Of a stretch of DNA of 17,532 nt, positions 1 to 8,066 are shown in pieces. The DNA comes from Phycisphaerae bacterium (GTDB lineage Bacteria; Planctomycetota; Phycisphaerae; UBA1845; UTPLA1): the NCBI GenBank assembly GCA_016935885.1, contig JAFGQA010000060.1, positions 1 to 17,532 on the forward strand. The letters run 5' to 3'. Below the pieces are notes generated by a model that saw only the letters and a program-made list of their open reading frames with translations, made no database searches and was not told the origin of the DNA. Position numbers and translations under genes: made by a program. How positions within the stretch are numbered: position 1 is the stretch's first letter; every line of letters starts with the position of its first letter.

Positions 1-87
1 CCGGGGGCTCTTGAACGTCGCTGCAAGCTGATTTGTCTTGGGCGATCTCAAGTTCCTCGCCATACCTACTCAAATGACGTACACCCC

Positions 88-3000
88 TTAAACCGGAGCA
101 CGTCGTTTCTCGTCCGGATGCTGGCTTGCCGGGGCGAAGCCGTGGCGCATAGTGTTCTCGGACATAGTCTGCGGAAGGGTGTACTGCTGGAGGTAATCTG
201 GGCCGCCGGTCTTGGTACCCAAGCCGGACATCTTGAAGCCGCCGAACGGCTGGCGATCCACGCGGGAAGCCGTGATCCTGCGATTGATGTACAGGTTGCC
301 GACCATCAGGCGGCGCTTGGCAAGCTCGATGTTGCTGGGGTCGCGGGAATAGACGCCGCCGGTCAGGGCATAGGCCGTGTTGTTGGCGATGTCGATGGCC
401 TGCTCGAAGCCGTCGGCGCGGAGCACCGCGAGGATCGGGGCCATGATCTCCTCCTGGGCGATGGTGGCCTCCGGCGGGACGTCGGCGAAGATGACCGGCG
501 CGAAGAAGTAGCCGTCCGTAGACTTCGTACCGGCGGCGGCCCTTGGCTGATCGCCACCGAGGACGCACTTGGCCTCCTTCTTGCCAGCCTCGACGAACCG
601 GCATGCACGGTCCACCGCCTCGGCATCGATCAGTGGGCCAACGGTCGTGCCGGGCAGGTCCGCGGCGGCGGGCTTGATGCCGCCGGCGGCCTCGGTCAAC
701 TTGGCAAGATACTCCTCGTAAACGCCTGCGAGCACGATCACCCGGGAGCAGGCCGTGCACTTCTGGCCGGAATAGCCAAAGGCCGAGGCGATCGTCGCCT
801 GGACGGCCTCATCGATGTCGGCGTCGTCGTCGATGATGATGGCGTTCTTGCCGCCCATGTCCGCGATGGCGTGTTTGAAGGCGGCCCGACCGGCCCTGAG
901 ATGCCGGGCGTTCTCCATGATGCGGCAACCCACGTCGCGCGAGCCGGTGAAGGCCACCATGTCTACGCCGGGGTGCCGGACCAAGTAGTCGCCAATCTCC
1001 TCGCCGCGGCCGGGCACGAAGTTCAACACGCCGGGCGCCAGGCCCGCCTCGATCAAAACGTCAACCATGGTTGCGGCGCACACGGACGCACCGCGGGCAG
1101 GCTTGGCAATCACCGCATTGCCGGTGACCAGGGCCGCCGCCGTCATGCCGGTCAGAAGGGCCATCGGGAAACAAAACGGTCCGATCGTGACGACGACGCC
1201 GCGTGGGCGATAGATGTATTCGTTGGTCTCGGCGGGATAGTCCCGTCGGCGGTTGCGTCGATAGAGACGCCGGGCTTCATAGGCGTAGAAGCGGAGGTAG
1301 TCAACGGTCTCCATCAGGTCGCCTTGGGCCTCGGGCCACGTCTTGCCGACTTCGTAGACCATCCAGGCCGCGGCTTCGAAGCGGCGGCGGCTCAGGATCT
1401 CGGCCGCGCGGTCCAGGACGGCCGCGCGATCCTCCGCCGGCGTGGCGGCCCACGCCTCCGCGGCCTTACGGGCCGCCTCCACCGCCTGGTCCGCGATGCG
1501 GCGATCGCAAACCGCCGTTCGCCCGACGACCTGCGTCGGGTCTGACGGATTCACCGAGTCAAACCAATCCGGGGTCTCCACAGGCGTGTTGTCGATGATG
1601 GCCGGATACCTTCGGCCGCACCGGCTCCGCACCATCCGCAAGGCGTCCTCCATTGCCTGCCTGTTCTCGGCGCGGGAGAAGTCAACGTCGGCTTCATTCT
1701 CGAAAGGAGTTGTCGGGCTCATATCCGGGTTCTCGTCTGGATCCTGCGTGTCCTGGATGAATGGTTTGGGAAGCGACGCGTCGGCCGCGTCATGGTGCTC
1801 GGCCGGGTCCTGAAGCAGGGTTTGAACCGGCGTGTTCTCGGTGAATGTCTGCCGCAGGAAGGACTCGTTCGCGGTGTTCTCGATCAAACGCCGGATGAAG
1901 TACGCCATGCCGGACATCTGATCACCACACGGAGCATAGACGCGCAGGCGCTGCTTCATGGCGACCAACGCCCGCTTGAGCGGATCGCCCATGCCGGTGA
2001 GCATCTGCATCTCGACGGTCCTCGGCGGCAGGCCGAGGGCGTCCTCCATCGCCAGGACCGCGGCGATCGAGCGGACGTTGTGGCTGGCAAAGGCGGGGCG
2101 GATGACGTCGGCATTCTCGAGCATCATCCGGGCGACCTTCTCGAAGGCTACGTCGGACTGCCACTTTTGTGTGTACAGCGGGATGGGCCACCCGTTCAGG
2201 ATGGCCTTGGCCGTCTCGGAATCCCAGTACGCGCCCTTCACGAGGCGGACCGTGATGGGCGTCCCGCGCCGGCGCGTCCAGTCGATCAGGTTGGCCATGT
2301 CCCGCTCGCCGTCGGGCATGTAGCACTGGATAACGATGCCACAATCGGGCCAGTCGTGGAACTCCGGCTCGGAGAGGACCCGCTTGTAGATGTCCAAGGT
2401 CAAGTCCTTGACGGCGAAGTGCTCCATATCGACGTTGAGAAACGAGCCCGTGTCGCGGGCGGCCCTCAGGACGGGGCGCAAGCGGTCCAGGACGGCTTCG
2501 GACGTCTTGACCGGGTCAATGGGGTCGAACTTCGTCACGATTGCGGACAGCTTCAGCGAGATGTTGACACGCGGGAGCGGTCCCCAAGGAGCCTCGTCCA
2601 GCAAGCGTGCGGGCGCCCAGTTGGGTGCTTCATGGCTCAGGCCGGTGATCAGCCTGAGGTACTGCTCCTGATGAGCCCGCGCGATTCGATCGGCGATGAT
2701 CGTCTCGCCGAGGACGTCGAGCGTGAAGGCCATGCCTCGCCTTCGGAGCTTCACGACCGTGGTGATGGCTTCCTCGGGCGTGGAGCCGGCGATGAACTGC
2801 TTTGCCATCTCGCCGCAACCGAAGCGGGCGACGTCCGCTACCAGGGAAGCGAGCATGGAGCGGTCGCGCCGGTAGGCCAAGGCCAACTGGAGCGGCAGGG
2901 GCAGGGGGGGAGACGCAGGCGAGACGCCTGTGCCACGAAACGGCGGTCGCCGAGCCCCGTTGCGCGGTTTCAGGTACTCAGCCAGGTGTCGGGCGACAGC

Positions 3001-3207
3001 CCGTCGGCTGCGGAGCGACGGGAGGACCTCAACGAATCGAAAGAGCCGCATCTTGAGATCGTCATCCCGGGTCATCCAATCCATCGCGTGCTGCTGCCAG
3101 AACTCCATCGAGAAGACGGAAGGTCCGGCGGCTTCGGCACGCTGGAAGATCTCCTCGCCGATCTTCCGGATGGAAGCCTCGAGCGGCATGTGGTCCGTTC
3201 TTGACAT
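88..3207 (-). CDS. putA: Bifunctional proline dehydrogenase / L-glutamate-gamma-semialdehyde (P5C) dehydrogenase
   Basis: Oxidises proline to P5C with FAD, then glutamate semialdehyde to glutamate with NAD. The protein is 1039 aa from the ATG at 3207. The N-terminal half (about residues 120-450) has proline dehydrogenase landmarks: VNISLKLSA, VRLVKGAYWDSE, FASHNVRS, EMQMLTGMGD and RRLIENTANESFLR. The C-terminal half (about 540-1010) is an aldehyde dehydrogenase with AFTGSRDVG and GQKCTACSR; the catalytic Cys is residue 817. The position normally held by Glu in the E-x-GGK motif is Asp783 (ADMGGKNA). There is no N-terminal DNA-binding domain, so it is the short enzymatic type. Residues about 91-102 are encoded by a dispersed palindromic repeat and look like a linker insertion. 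The open frame runs upstream to 3318, but 3207 sits about 23 nt from a promoter-like sequence. An ATG at 3189 is an alternative start. The family assignment is secure. Confidence 0.97.
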   Translation of the reverse strand: MSRTDHMPLEASIRKIGEEIFQRAEAAGPSVFSMEFWQQHAMDWMTRDDDLKMRLFRFVEVLPSLRSRRAVARHLAEYLKPRNGARRPPFRGTGVSPASPPLPLPLQLALAYRRDRSMLASLVADVARFGCGEMAKQFIAGSTPEEAITTVVKLRRRGMAFTLDVLGETIIADRIARAHQEQYLRLITGLSHEAPNWAPARLLDEAPWGPLPRVNISLKLSAIVTKFDPIDPVKTSEAVLDRLRPVLRAARDTGSFLNVDMEHFAVKDLTLDIYKRVLSEPEFHDWPDCGIVIQCYMPDGERDMANLIDWTRRRGTPITVRLVKGAYWDSETAKAILNGWPIPLYTQKWQSDVAFEKVARMMLENADVIRPAFASHNVRSIAAVLAMEDALGLPPRTVEMQMLTGMGDPLKRALVAMKQRLRVYAPCGDQMSGMAYFIRRLIENTANESFLRQTFTENTPVQTLLQDPAEHHDAADASLPKPFIQDTQDPDENPDMSPTTPFENEADVDFSRAENRQAMEDALRMVRSRCGRRYPAIIDNTPVETPDWFDSVNPSDPTQVVGRTAVCDRRIADQAVEAARKAAEAWAATPAEDRAAVLDRAAEILSRRRFEAAAWMVYEVGKTWPEAQGDLMETVDYLRFYAYEARRLYRRNRRRDYPAETNEYIYRPRGVVVTIGPFCFPMALLTGMTAAALVTGNAVIAKPARGASVCAATMVDVLIEAGLAPGVLNFVPGRGEEIGDYLVRHPGVDMVAFTGSRDVGCRIMENARHLRAGRAAFKHAIADMGGKNAIIIDDDADIDEAVQATIASAFGYSGQKCTACSRVIVLAGVYEEYLAKLTEAAGGIKPAAADLPGTTVGPLIDAEAVDRACRFVEAGKKEAKCVLGGDQPRAAAGTKSTDGYFFAPVIFADVPPEATIAQEEIMAPILAVLRADGFEQAIDIANNTAYALTGGVYSRDPSNIELAKRRLMVGNLYINRRITASRVDRQPFGGFKMSGLGTKTGGPDYLQQYTLPQTMSENTMRHGFAPASQHPDEKRRAPV
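2911..2937 (-). repeat. Dispersed palindromic repeat inside putA
   Basis: The minus strand reads GTGGCACAGGCGTCTCG (2936-2920), identical over 17 nt to the copy in the antiporter gene. It continues into CCTGCG to make the stem CAGGCG-aga-CGCCTG (2916-2930). In frame it encodes RGTGVSPAS, followed by a Pro/Leu-rich stretch, between the N-terminal helices and the catalytic barrel of PutA. Confidence 0.75.
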
Positions 3208-3236
3208 GGTAATCAACGTCGTCACCCCGATGCGGG

Positions 3237-3265
3237 AGTCTAGCCGTCGCGCCGGGACGCCGCAA
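3237..3265 (-). promoter_or_regulatory. Candidate sigma70-type promoter for putA
   Basis: On the minus strand, TTGCGG (3260-3265) is followed by a 17-nt spacer and TAGACT (3237-3242). The spacing is ideal and the predicted start lies about 23 nt before the chosen ATG. The -35 faces that of the divergent promoter; the two are 3 bp apart and form the inverted repeat CGCAA-gcg-TTGCG. Confidence 0.45.
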
Positions 3266-3268
3266 GCG

Positions 3269-3297
3269 TTGCGAAGCCCGGACGGGCAACATAGACT
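3269..3297 (+). promoter_or_regulatory. Candidate promoter giving a leaderless or near-leaderless mRNA
   Basis: TTGCGA (3269-3274), a 17-nt spacer, then TAGACT (3292-3297). The downstream ATG at 3306 is 8 nt past the -10 hexamer, where transcription would normally start. No Shine-Dalgarno sequence lies between them. Confidence 0.45.
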
Positions 3298-3305
3298 TTG
3301 CGCCC

Positions 3306-4124
3306 ATGGATAGAACACGACGGTTGGAGTTGGGATGTTTGGCCTTGGGGCTCACGGTCGTTGCGATCGCGGGTCCGGGATGTGAGGACAAGCGGCGGCA
3401 TCAGACGTCTGCGGGGGTCGACTACGTGGACGTGGTGTGTCCGGTCGCGTCAGACGCGACGCCCGCCGAGGTGGCTCGGGCCTTCCTGGCCGCCGTCCGC
3501 GAAGCCCAACACGCCCGCCTGCACGGCTTGGGGCGTAGCGAAGACGAAGAGGCGTATGATCGGGCAATGGGCAAGATCGGTACGTTGGCGGCGGCTGCCT
3601 GGATTCACGAGAAGATGCTGAAGACACGGTCCCCCACGTTGCCGGCGGGCCTCACGGAACAGGCGGCGGTGACCCTCGTTTCAGAATCGTGGGTGTCGAT
3701 CGCGGCGTACTACGTGGATGGCTTTCTTTTTGAGACCTTGAGTCTCCCGTCCAAGGGCCCAGCCCCACAGGCGAGTGTGCGTGCGTACATCGAAGCGGAA
3801 AGACCCGAGGACCGGGAGCGCCTGGAGGAAGTGGAGGCATTGCCGGATGTTGCCGGGGCGGTCGACGGTGACGGCAAGCCGCTGGTCCGAGGCAGCAAGG
3901 CGTACGTCAAGCTGACTCGCTCGAAGGCGCTGGCTCAGAAGCCGGCTTTCAACGTTCCCATCCGAGCGCGATTCACGATCGATCTGCGACAGGTGGATGG
4001 TGCCTGGCGGGTGGCCGGCTTAACGATCGGTCCCGCGCCGAGCCAGCAACCCACCACCGCGCCGGTGCCCCAACCAGCATCTGCACCGGCGACAACATCC
4101 GATAATGCAGATCCACGCGAATAG
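3306..4124 (+). CDS. Putative exported/lipoprotein of unknown function with NTF2-like features
   Basis: Protein of 272 aa. An N-terminal signal-type segment (basic MDRTRRLE, then a hydrophobic stretch) ends in AGPGC at Cys26. This suggests a lipoprotein, but the lipobox is imperfect because Pro is at -2. The mature part begins with a helical segment (TPAEVARAFLAAVREAQ). It ends in a strand-rich portion, VPIRARFTIDLRQ followed by GAWRVAGLTIG, a pattern common in NTF2/SnoaL-like or DUF4878-like domains. The last 30 residues are a Pro/Ala/Thr-rich tail. The ATG at 3306 fits the signal peptide and the promoter just upstream. I do not recognise a specific family, and the NTF2-like reading is inference. 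It is divergent from putA with no obvious functional link. Confidence 0.75.
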   Translation: MDRTRRLELGCLALGLTVVAIAGPGCEDKRRHQTSAGVDYVDVVCPVASDATPAEVARAFLAAVREAQHARLHGLGRSEDEEAYDRAMGKIGTLAAAAWIHEKMLKTRSPTLPAGLTEQAAVTLVSESWVSIAAYYVDGFLFETLSLPSKGPAPQASVRAYIEAERPEDRERLEEVEALPDVAGAVDGDGKPLVRGSKAYVKLTRSKALAQKPAFNVPIRARFTIDLRQVDGAWRVAGLTIGPAPSQQPTTAPVPQPASAPATTSDNADPRE

Positions 4125-4644
4125 CATCCATCCACGATGAGCCGAGCAAAGCCCACGCAGCCGCTGATCCGGTGACCAGTGCAGGCTTACGCTTGCTCGT
4201 GCGGGCCACGGACCCATCCCAAGACTTACGGCACGGGCTCCAGCCGGCGATCCATCATGAGCCAGCAGACCGCACGCCAGGAGGTCCTGGGGTAAACCCT
4301 AAGGAAGGGCGCGCGCCGCGGCCTCCTGCCGCCGCTGGGGGCGTGCAAGGATCGCCCGCTCGAGCGCAAAGCTGGCGCTAGGGCTAAAGACTTTTGAAGG
4401 CGTGTGCCGATCAACAGTCTATCGATGTTACCTAGTTTACCTATTTTCTCTGTTCCAAGTCATCCTACGTTGAATGTGTAATATGTGTAACATGGGATGT
4501 TTCAGAATCTGCGCGGTGCGGTCCATCAGGATGTCGGCCGAGTCCATTGATTCCCCTATCCACACGGCAGCCTCCGACAGGATGTCGGAGCTGACTCGCA
4601 GGCGTTGAGCCTGCGATTTCCGGTCCTTGGCGGAGCGGTCCATT
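4125..4644. other. Gene-poor stretch before the B12-type protein gene
   Basis: No convincing gene. Positions 4200-4380 are GC-rich with small inverted repeats such as CCAGG-aggt-CCTGG. Positions 4418-4500 are markedly AT-rich for this window and contain ATGTTACCTAGTTTACCTAT. That includes a 15-mer (4419-4433) nearly identical to one at 12878-12892. A minus-strand open frame at 4437-4643 has no recognisable features. The last 75 nt form two tandem hairpins. Confidence 0.6.
4572..4615 (+). promoter_or_regulatory. Two tandem hairpins in the leader of the B12-type gene
   Basis: Hairpin 1 is CTCCGACA (4572-4579) / TGTCGGAG (4583-4590) with a 3-nt loop. Hairpin 2 is CGCAGGC (4597-4603) / GCCTGCG (4609-4615) with a 5-nt loop. 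Both stems are perfect and lie 30-70 nt before the ATG at 4645. CAGGATGTCGG (within 4520-4590) and GCGGTCCAT (4518-4643) each occur twice nearby. They could be transcript-level control or a terminator for upstream transcription. I do not recognise a known riboswitch. Confidence 0.4.
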
Positions 4645-5379
4645 ATGCCGAAGTCCTTGTTGCTCAGCGATTACATGGATCCCCTACTTCGTGGTGAGCG
4701 TAGGGTGTGCCGTGAGATGGTGAGAACAGCCATACACCGAGGGGCGTGTCCTCAAGAGCTGTATCACGAGTTGATCTGGCCTGCCATGGAGAACGTCGAT
4801 CGGTTGTACCGCGAAGATCGCATCAGCTTGGCGGAGGAGCACATGGCCACCCGGATTAACCGGACGGTGGCCGATCACCTGCAGAGCCGCATGGAGGCCC
4901 GACCCCTGCTCGGCAGACGGATCATTGTTGCCTGCGCATCGGGCGAGGCGGAGGAGTTCATCGCCCAGATGTGCGCGGACCTGTTCGAGGCGGACGGCTG
5001 GGACGTGTACCTGCTCGGCGGCGGCGTTCCCCACGACGAGATCATCTCACTCGTGGGAGCTCTCCAGCCGCACACGCTCCTGATCGTGGGCAGCAAGCCG
5101 ACGGATGCACCATCGGTCCGAAACCTGATTGACTACATCCGGGAGATCAGCGCGTGCCCGACTATGAATATCATGGTCTCCGGCGGCGTGTTCAACAGGG
5201 CAGGCGGATTGTGGCGCGAGGTGAAGGCAGACCTGTTTGCCGAGACGGCGGCCGAGGCGTTGGAGCTGGCCCGGCAAGCGAGCCCGCGCAAACCAGAGCT
5301 GCGGGTGCCGGGGGCGCCGAAGAAGCGCAGACGCCGGCGCAGGCCGCCGCTGCTGGCACAGGTGGAGGCACAGGCGTAG
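4645..5379 (+). CDS. Stand-alone B12-binding-domain-like protein lacking the axial histidine
   Basis: Protein of 244 aa from the ATG at 4645, which has GGAG 9 nt upstream; a TTG at 4627 would add six residues but has no ribosome site. Residues about 8-80 resemble the four-helix B12-binding cap of methionine synthase and CarH (GERRVCREMV...GACPQELYHELIWPAMENVD...EEHMATRINRTV). Residues about 90-215 are a Rossmann-type B12-binding domain with the usual AADGWDVYLLGG-like turn (here EADGWDVYLLGGGVPHDE), TLLIVGSKPT and IMVSGGVFNRAGG. The canonical D/E-x-H-x-x-G becomes E101-A-E103-E-F-I-A, so the cobalt-ligating His is Glu. The tail carries a polybasic run, PKKRRRRRR. There is no MerR/HTH domain. 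It may be a CarH/AerR/SCHIC-like sensor or partner protein that binds B12 differently, binds another tetrapyrrole, or binds nothing. Confidence 0.85.
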   Translation: MPKSLLLSDYMDPLLRGERRVCREMVRTAIHRGACPQELYHELIWPAMENVDRLYREDRISLAEEHMATRINRTVADHLQSRMEARPLLGRRIIVACASGEAEEFIAQMCADLFEADGWDVYLLGGGVPHDEIISLVGALQPHTLLIVGSKPTDAPSVRNLIDYIREISACPTMNIMVSGGVFNRAGGLWREVKADLFAETAAEALELARQASPRKPELRVPGAPKKRRRRRRPPLLAQVEAQA

Positions 5380-6077
5380 GCATTGAAAGCCAAAACCTGA
5401 AACAAGACATCCGATTACTCATATCCGAAACCCGGCGGCCGGAAGCCGAAACAACAGAACGTGGAAGCGCCAAGGCGCGAGCGACTTCGGCGCCGCGCTT
5501 CTCGGCCTCTGCTCATCGGGGATTGAACCGCCCCACCGAGCACGGCTGCCAGTGGCGTCTGGAACGGGGAACGGGAGCCGACCGGGGGGGGTATCCACGC
5601 CAGGCGGTTGGGCTTGCTGGTGGGGCCCGCCGGGGGGGATTTGCGGCGGTGCCTGACGACTGGGTATGTTTGCCTCATATTCGCCGTCGGGCTGACCGAT
5701 AACAACGACACGTGGCCGTCGAGGCAGAAGGAGCTGCAAGCCGCGTGACACCCGACGTGAAGCAGCTCGCCGGGTCAAGGCGGACCGGGCTGGCTGGAAC
5801 GGACTGGTTTCGGTCTCGCTGTCGAGTGCCTCAGTCGGCTGGCGGCCCTAGTCTTCCGCGCGTTCTGCCTTCCTCCATGTGCCCGATGGTCGCGTCCGTA
5901 ACGAGTGCGGCCCCTCCTTCCTGCCGTACTGGGAAGATGGTCTGTTCGCCGCGCCGACGGGGATGGAGAAGACATCCGCGGGAAGGCCGGAATCCTAATC
6001 GATTGGAACCCGGCAGTGGTGCGAGATTGGGACAGATGCGGTAGTATCCGTCCAGCAGACTTGGGGGTCCTGGTGCC
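5380..6077. other. About 700 bp without a supported gene
   Basis: Open frames exist on both strands (for example plus 5712-6044 and minus 5419-5778). Their products are Arg/Pro/Ser-rich, have no recognisable motif, and begin without ribosome sites. The first 80 nt are A-rich with loosely repeated CCGAAAC-type words. GGCGC...GCGCC near 5470-5500 can form a short stem. I see no RNA gene or mobile element. Confidence 0.55.
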
Positions 6078-7034
6078 ATGTTAGCGATCGTAGTCGAGTC
6101 CGGCACGGCAACAGTTCGGGAGGTGGCGCAGCCCAAGCCCGAGGAGGGCGAGGTGCTTGTGAAGGTGCGCGCGGCAGGCATCTGCGGGACGGATCTGGAG
6201 ATTCTGAAGGGCTACGGCGGCTTCGAGGGCATCCCCGGCCACGAGTTTGTCGGCACGGTCGTCTCCAGCACGTCACGTTTGGCCGACAAGCGGGTGGCGG
6301 TCGAGATCAACTGCGTCTGCGGCCGCTGCGACATGTGCTCCAGTGGCTTGTCGAATCATTGCAGGCGGCGGACGGTCATTGGCGTCAGCGGACGGCCCGG
6401 CGTCTTCGCGGAATACGTGGCGGTTCCCGAGCGCAACTGCATGGAGGTACCGGATTCGATCAGCGACGACGCGGCGGTCTTTGTCGAGCCATTGGCGGCG
6501 GCCTTCCAGATCATTCGGCAGGTGAAGATCGAGGCGAGGATGAACGTCGCCGTGTTGGGCACCGGCCGATTGGGCTTGCTGGTAGCGCAGATATTGGGCC
6601 TGACGGGCTGCCGGCTGATCGCGATCGGGCGCAATCCCAAAACGCTGGCCTTCCTGGATCGCAAACGCCTGCGAACGGCGATGGTCGCCGACCTGAAGCA
6701 TCTTAACGAGTATGACTTGGTGGTGGACTGCACGGGCTCGCCGGAGGGGCTGCCGCTGGCACTGAGGCTGGTCCGCCCGCGCGGGACGATCGTCGTGAAG
6801 ACGACGTGTAAGACAGACGAGGTGGCCGATCTCACACCGGTCGTGGTGAATGAGATCACGGTGCTCGGCAGCCGGTGTGGCCCGTTTGGTGACGCGCTCA
6901 GTGTACTGGCCCAGAAGCGAATCGACGTGCTCAGCATGGTCTCCCGCCGGATGCCTTTGTCCGAGGGGCCGAAGGCGTTGGAGCTTGCGGCGGATCCTGA
7001 GCACATCAAGATCCTCCTGAAGATCGCCGAATGA
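6078..7034 (+). CDS. Zinc-dependent alcohol dehydrogenase-like protein (MDR superfamily)
   Basis: Protein of 318 aa, a medium-chain dehydrogenase/reductase presumed to oxidise an alcohol with NAD(P). Catalytic zinc ligands are visible as Cys36 (AGICGTD), His55-Glu56 (PGHEF) and Glu137 (FVEPLAAA). Structural zinc ligands are Cys81, Cys84, Cys87 and Cys95 in a C-x2-C-x2-C-x7-C array. The NAD-binding Rossmann fold starts at GTGRLG (161-166). It is slightly shorter than the typical 340-350 aa. The substrate cannot be told from sequence. The stop codon overlaps the start of the next gene (ATGA), so the two are probably translationally coupled. The ATG at 6078 follows a weak GGGGG ribosome site. 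Confidence 0.93.
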   Translation: MLAIVVESGTATVREVAQPKPEEGEVLVKVRAAGICGTDLEILKGYGGFEGIPGHEFVGTVVSSTSRLADKRVAVEINCVCGRCDMCSSGLSNHCRRRTVIGVSGRPGVFAEYVAVPERNCMEVPDSISDDAAVFVEPLAAAFQIIRQVKIEARMNVAVLGTGRLGLLVAQILGLTGCRLIAIGRNPKTLAFLDRKRLRTAMVADLKHLNEYDLVVDCTGSPEGLPLALRLVRPRGTIVVKTTCKTDEVADLTPVVVNEITVLGSRCGPFGDALSVLAQKRIDVLSMVSRRMPLSEGPKALELAADPEHIKILLKIAE

Positions 7035-7864
7035 CGAGGAACGGGCGAGAACCTGTCCACGCAGGGGGGGCAGGGGTCGAGCGCGTGGCGCTCAGGTCCG
7101 AGTCCTTTGAAGACACGAGTCTGCTGTACTTCCCGGCGTTGTCGGGCATTGAGGGCTTCGCCCACGTCGTGACGACCCGCCCGTGGAACATGGCCACGCA
7201 CCGCGGGCCGGATACTGACCTGGCGCTGGACCGGCGCCGGCGGGTGTGCGAGCACGTTGGCCTGGCATTTCAGAACCTGACCGGGGCGGAGCAGATCCAC
7301 AGCGCCCATGTCGTGCGCATCCTGCCGTCCGACGTGGGCGCAGGGCGGGATGGTCGACACACGGCGATTCGCTTTGTTGACGGGTTCGTGTGCGATCTGC
7401 CCGACGTTCCGGTGATGATGTGCTCGGCGGACTGCCCGATGATCGTGGTGGTCGAACCCCGGTCGCGCGTGTTCGGCGTTGCCCACGCGAGTTGGCGCGG
7501 AACCGTGGCAGGGATGACCGCCGAGCTTGTGCGGCAGTTGCGGCGGGAATTCCAGGTCGAGCCGGCTGATCTGATGGCAGGTATTTGCCCGTGTGCCGGG
7601 GCGACGCGGTATGAAGTCGGCGAGGAGGTGTTTAGAATCGCCCAGGCGCGCTGGCAAGATGCCGAGCCTTTTTTCCCAACCGTCGGCGGCCGGCGGCACC
7701 TCGACCTGCGGGCAGCGAATGCCGCCCAGCTTGTCGCGGCGGGGGTTCCGCCGGATCGGATCAGCGTTGCGGAGGAATGCACGATCAGCGATCGCCGCTT
7801 CTTCTCATACCGGCGCGACGGGGTGGCCACGGGGCGATTCGCGTTGATCGCTGGGTTTCGGTGA
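7031..7864 (+). CDS. pgeF: Purine nucleoside phosphorylase / multicopper polyphenol oxidase-like protein, YfiH family
   Basis: Protein of 277 aa. YfiH/LACC1-family enzymes cleave purine nucleosides by phosphorolysis and deaminate adenosine; the older name is laccase-domain protein. The zinc site is intact: His90 (EQIHSAH), Cys135 (CSADCPM) and His152 (VAHASWRGT), with the family spacing of 17 between the last two. Other family landmarks are TTRPWNMATH, GICPCAGATRYEVGEEVF, the late CT in EECTISD, and FFSYRRDG.ATGRFALI at the C terminus. In E. coli the gene is linked to cell-wall fidelity. It begins inside the stop of the upstream dehydrogenase gene (4-nt overlap), so the pair is an operon. The first 25 residues are poorly conserved and the true start could be slightly downstream. 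Confidence 0.93.
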   Translation: MTRNGREPVHAGGAGVERVALRSESFEDTSLLYFPALSGIEGFAHVVTTRPWNMATHRGPDTDLALDRRRRVCEHVGLAFQNLTGAEQIHSAHVVRILPSDVGAGRDGRHTAIRFVDGFVCDLPDVPVMMCSADCPMIVVVEPRSRVFGVAHASWRGTVAGMTAELVRQLRREFQVEPADLMAGICPCAGATRYEVGEEVFRIAQARWQDAEPFFPTVGGRRHLDLRAANAAQLVAAGVPPDRISVAEECTISDRRFFSYRRDGVATGRFALIAGFR

Positions 7865-7956
7865 TACGGATTCGCCCACGTAACACGGGCGAGGGCACAC
7901 TGTCCTTTTCAAAGGCAAACAAGAAAGGGCTTTTCCCCTAATACGAAATGGGCGTT

Positions 7957-7985
7957 CTCCATCCTTTGCTTCGCAAAGGATGGAG
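7957..7985 (+). terminator. Strong hairpin downstream of pgeF, probable terminator
   Basis: A perfect 13-bp stem CTCCATCCTTTGC / GCAAAGGATGGAG with a TTC loop, 93 nt after the pgeF stop and 82 nt before the antiporter start. There is no clear T-tract after it, so it may be a bidirectional or Rho-assisted terminator or an extragenic palindrome. A weaker stem, CGCCC...GGGCG, is at 7873-7891. Confidence 0.55.
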
Positions 7986-8066
7986 CGATTCGCGCTGATG
8001 CTATCGCAGGGTGGGTTGGTTATCGTCCGGGCTGGGAAGAGAATGTAGGCAGTACGGAGATCTTCC

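Noticed and set aside
118..3204. Long plus-strand open frames (118-1545 and 1792-3204) opposite putA
   Set aside because: They are antisense to a well-conserved enzyme, their products are low-complexity Gly/Arg/His-rich, and they have no ribosome site. High GC explains their length.
4437..4643. 68-codon minus-strand frame upstream of the B12-type gene
   Set aside because: No ribosome site or recognisable domain, and its sequence is largely the reverse of the leader hairpins.
6356..7699. 447-codon minus-strand frame across the dehydrogenase and pgeF
   Set aside because: It overlaps two motif-complete genes and has no recognisable domain.
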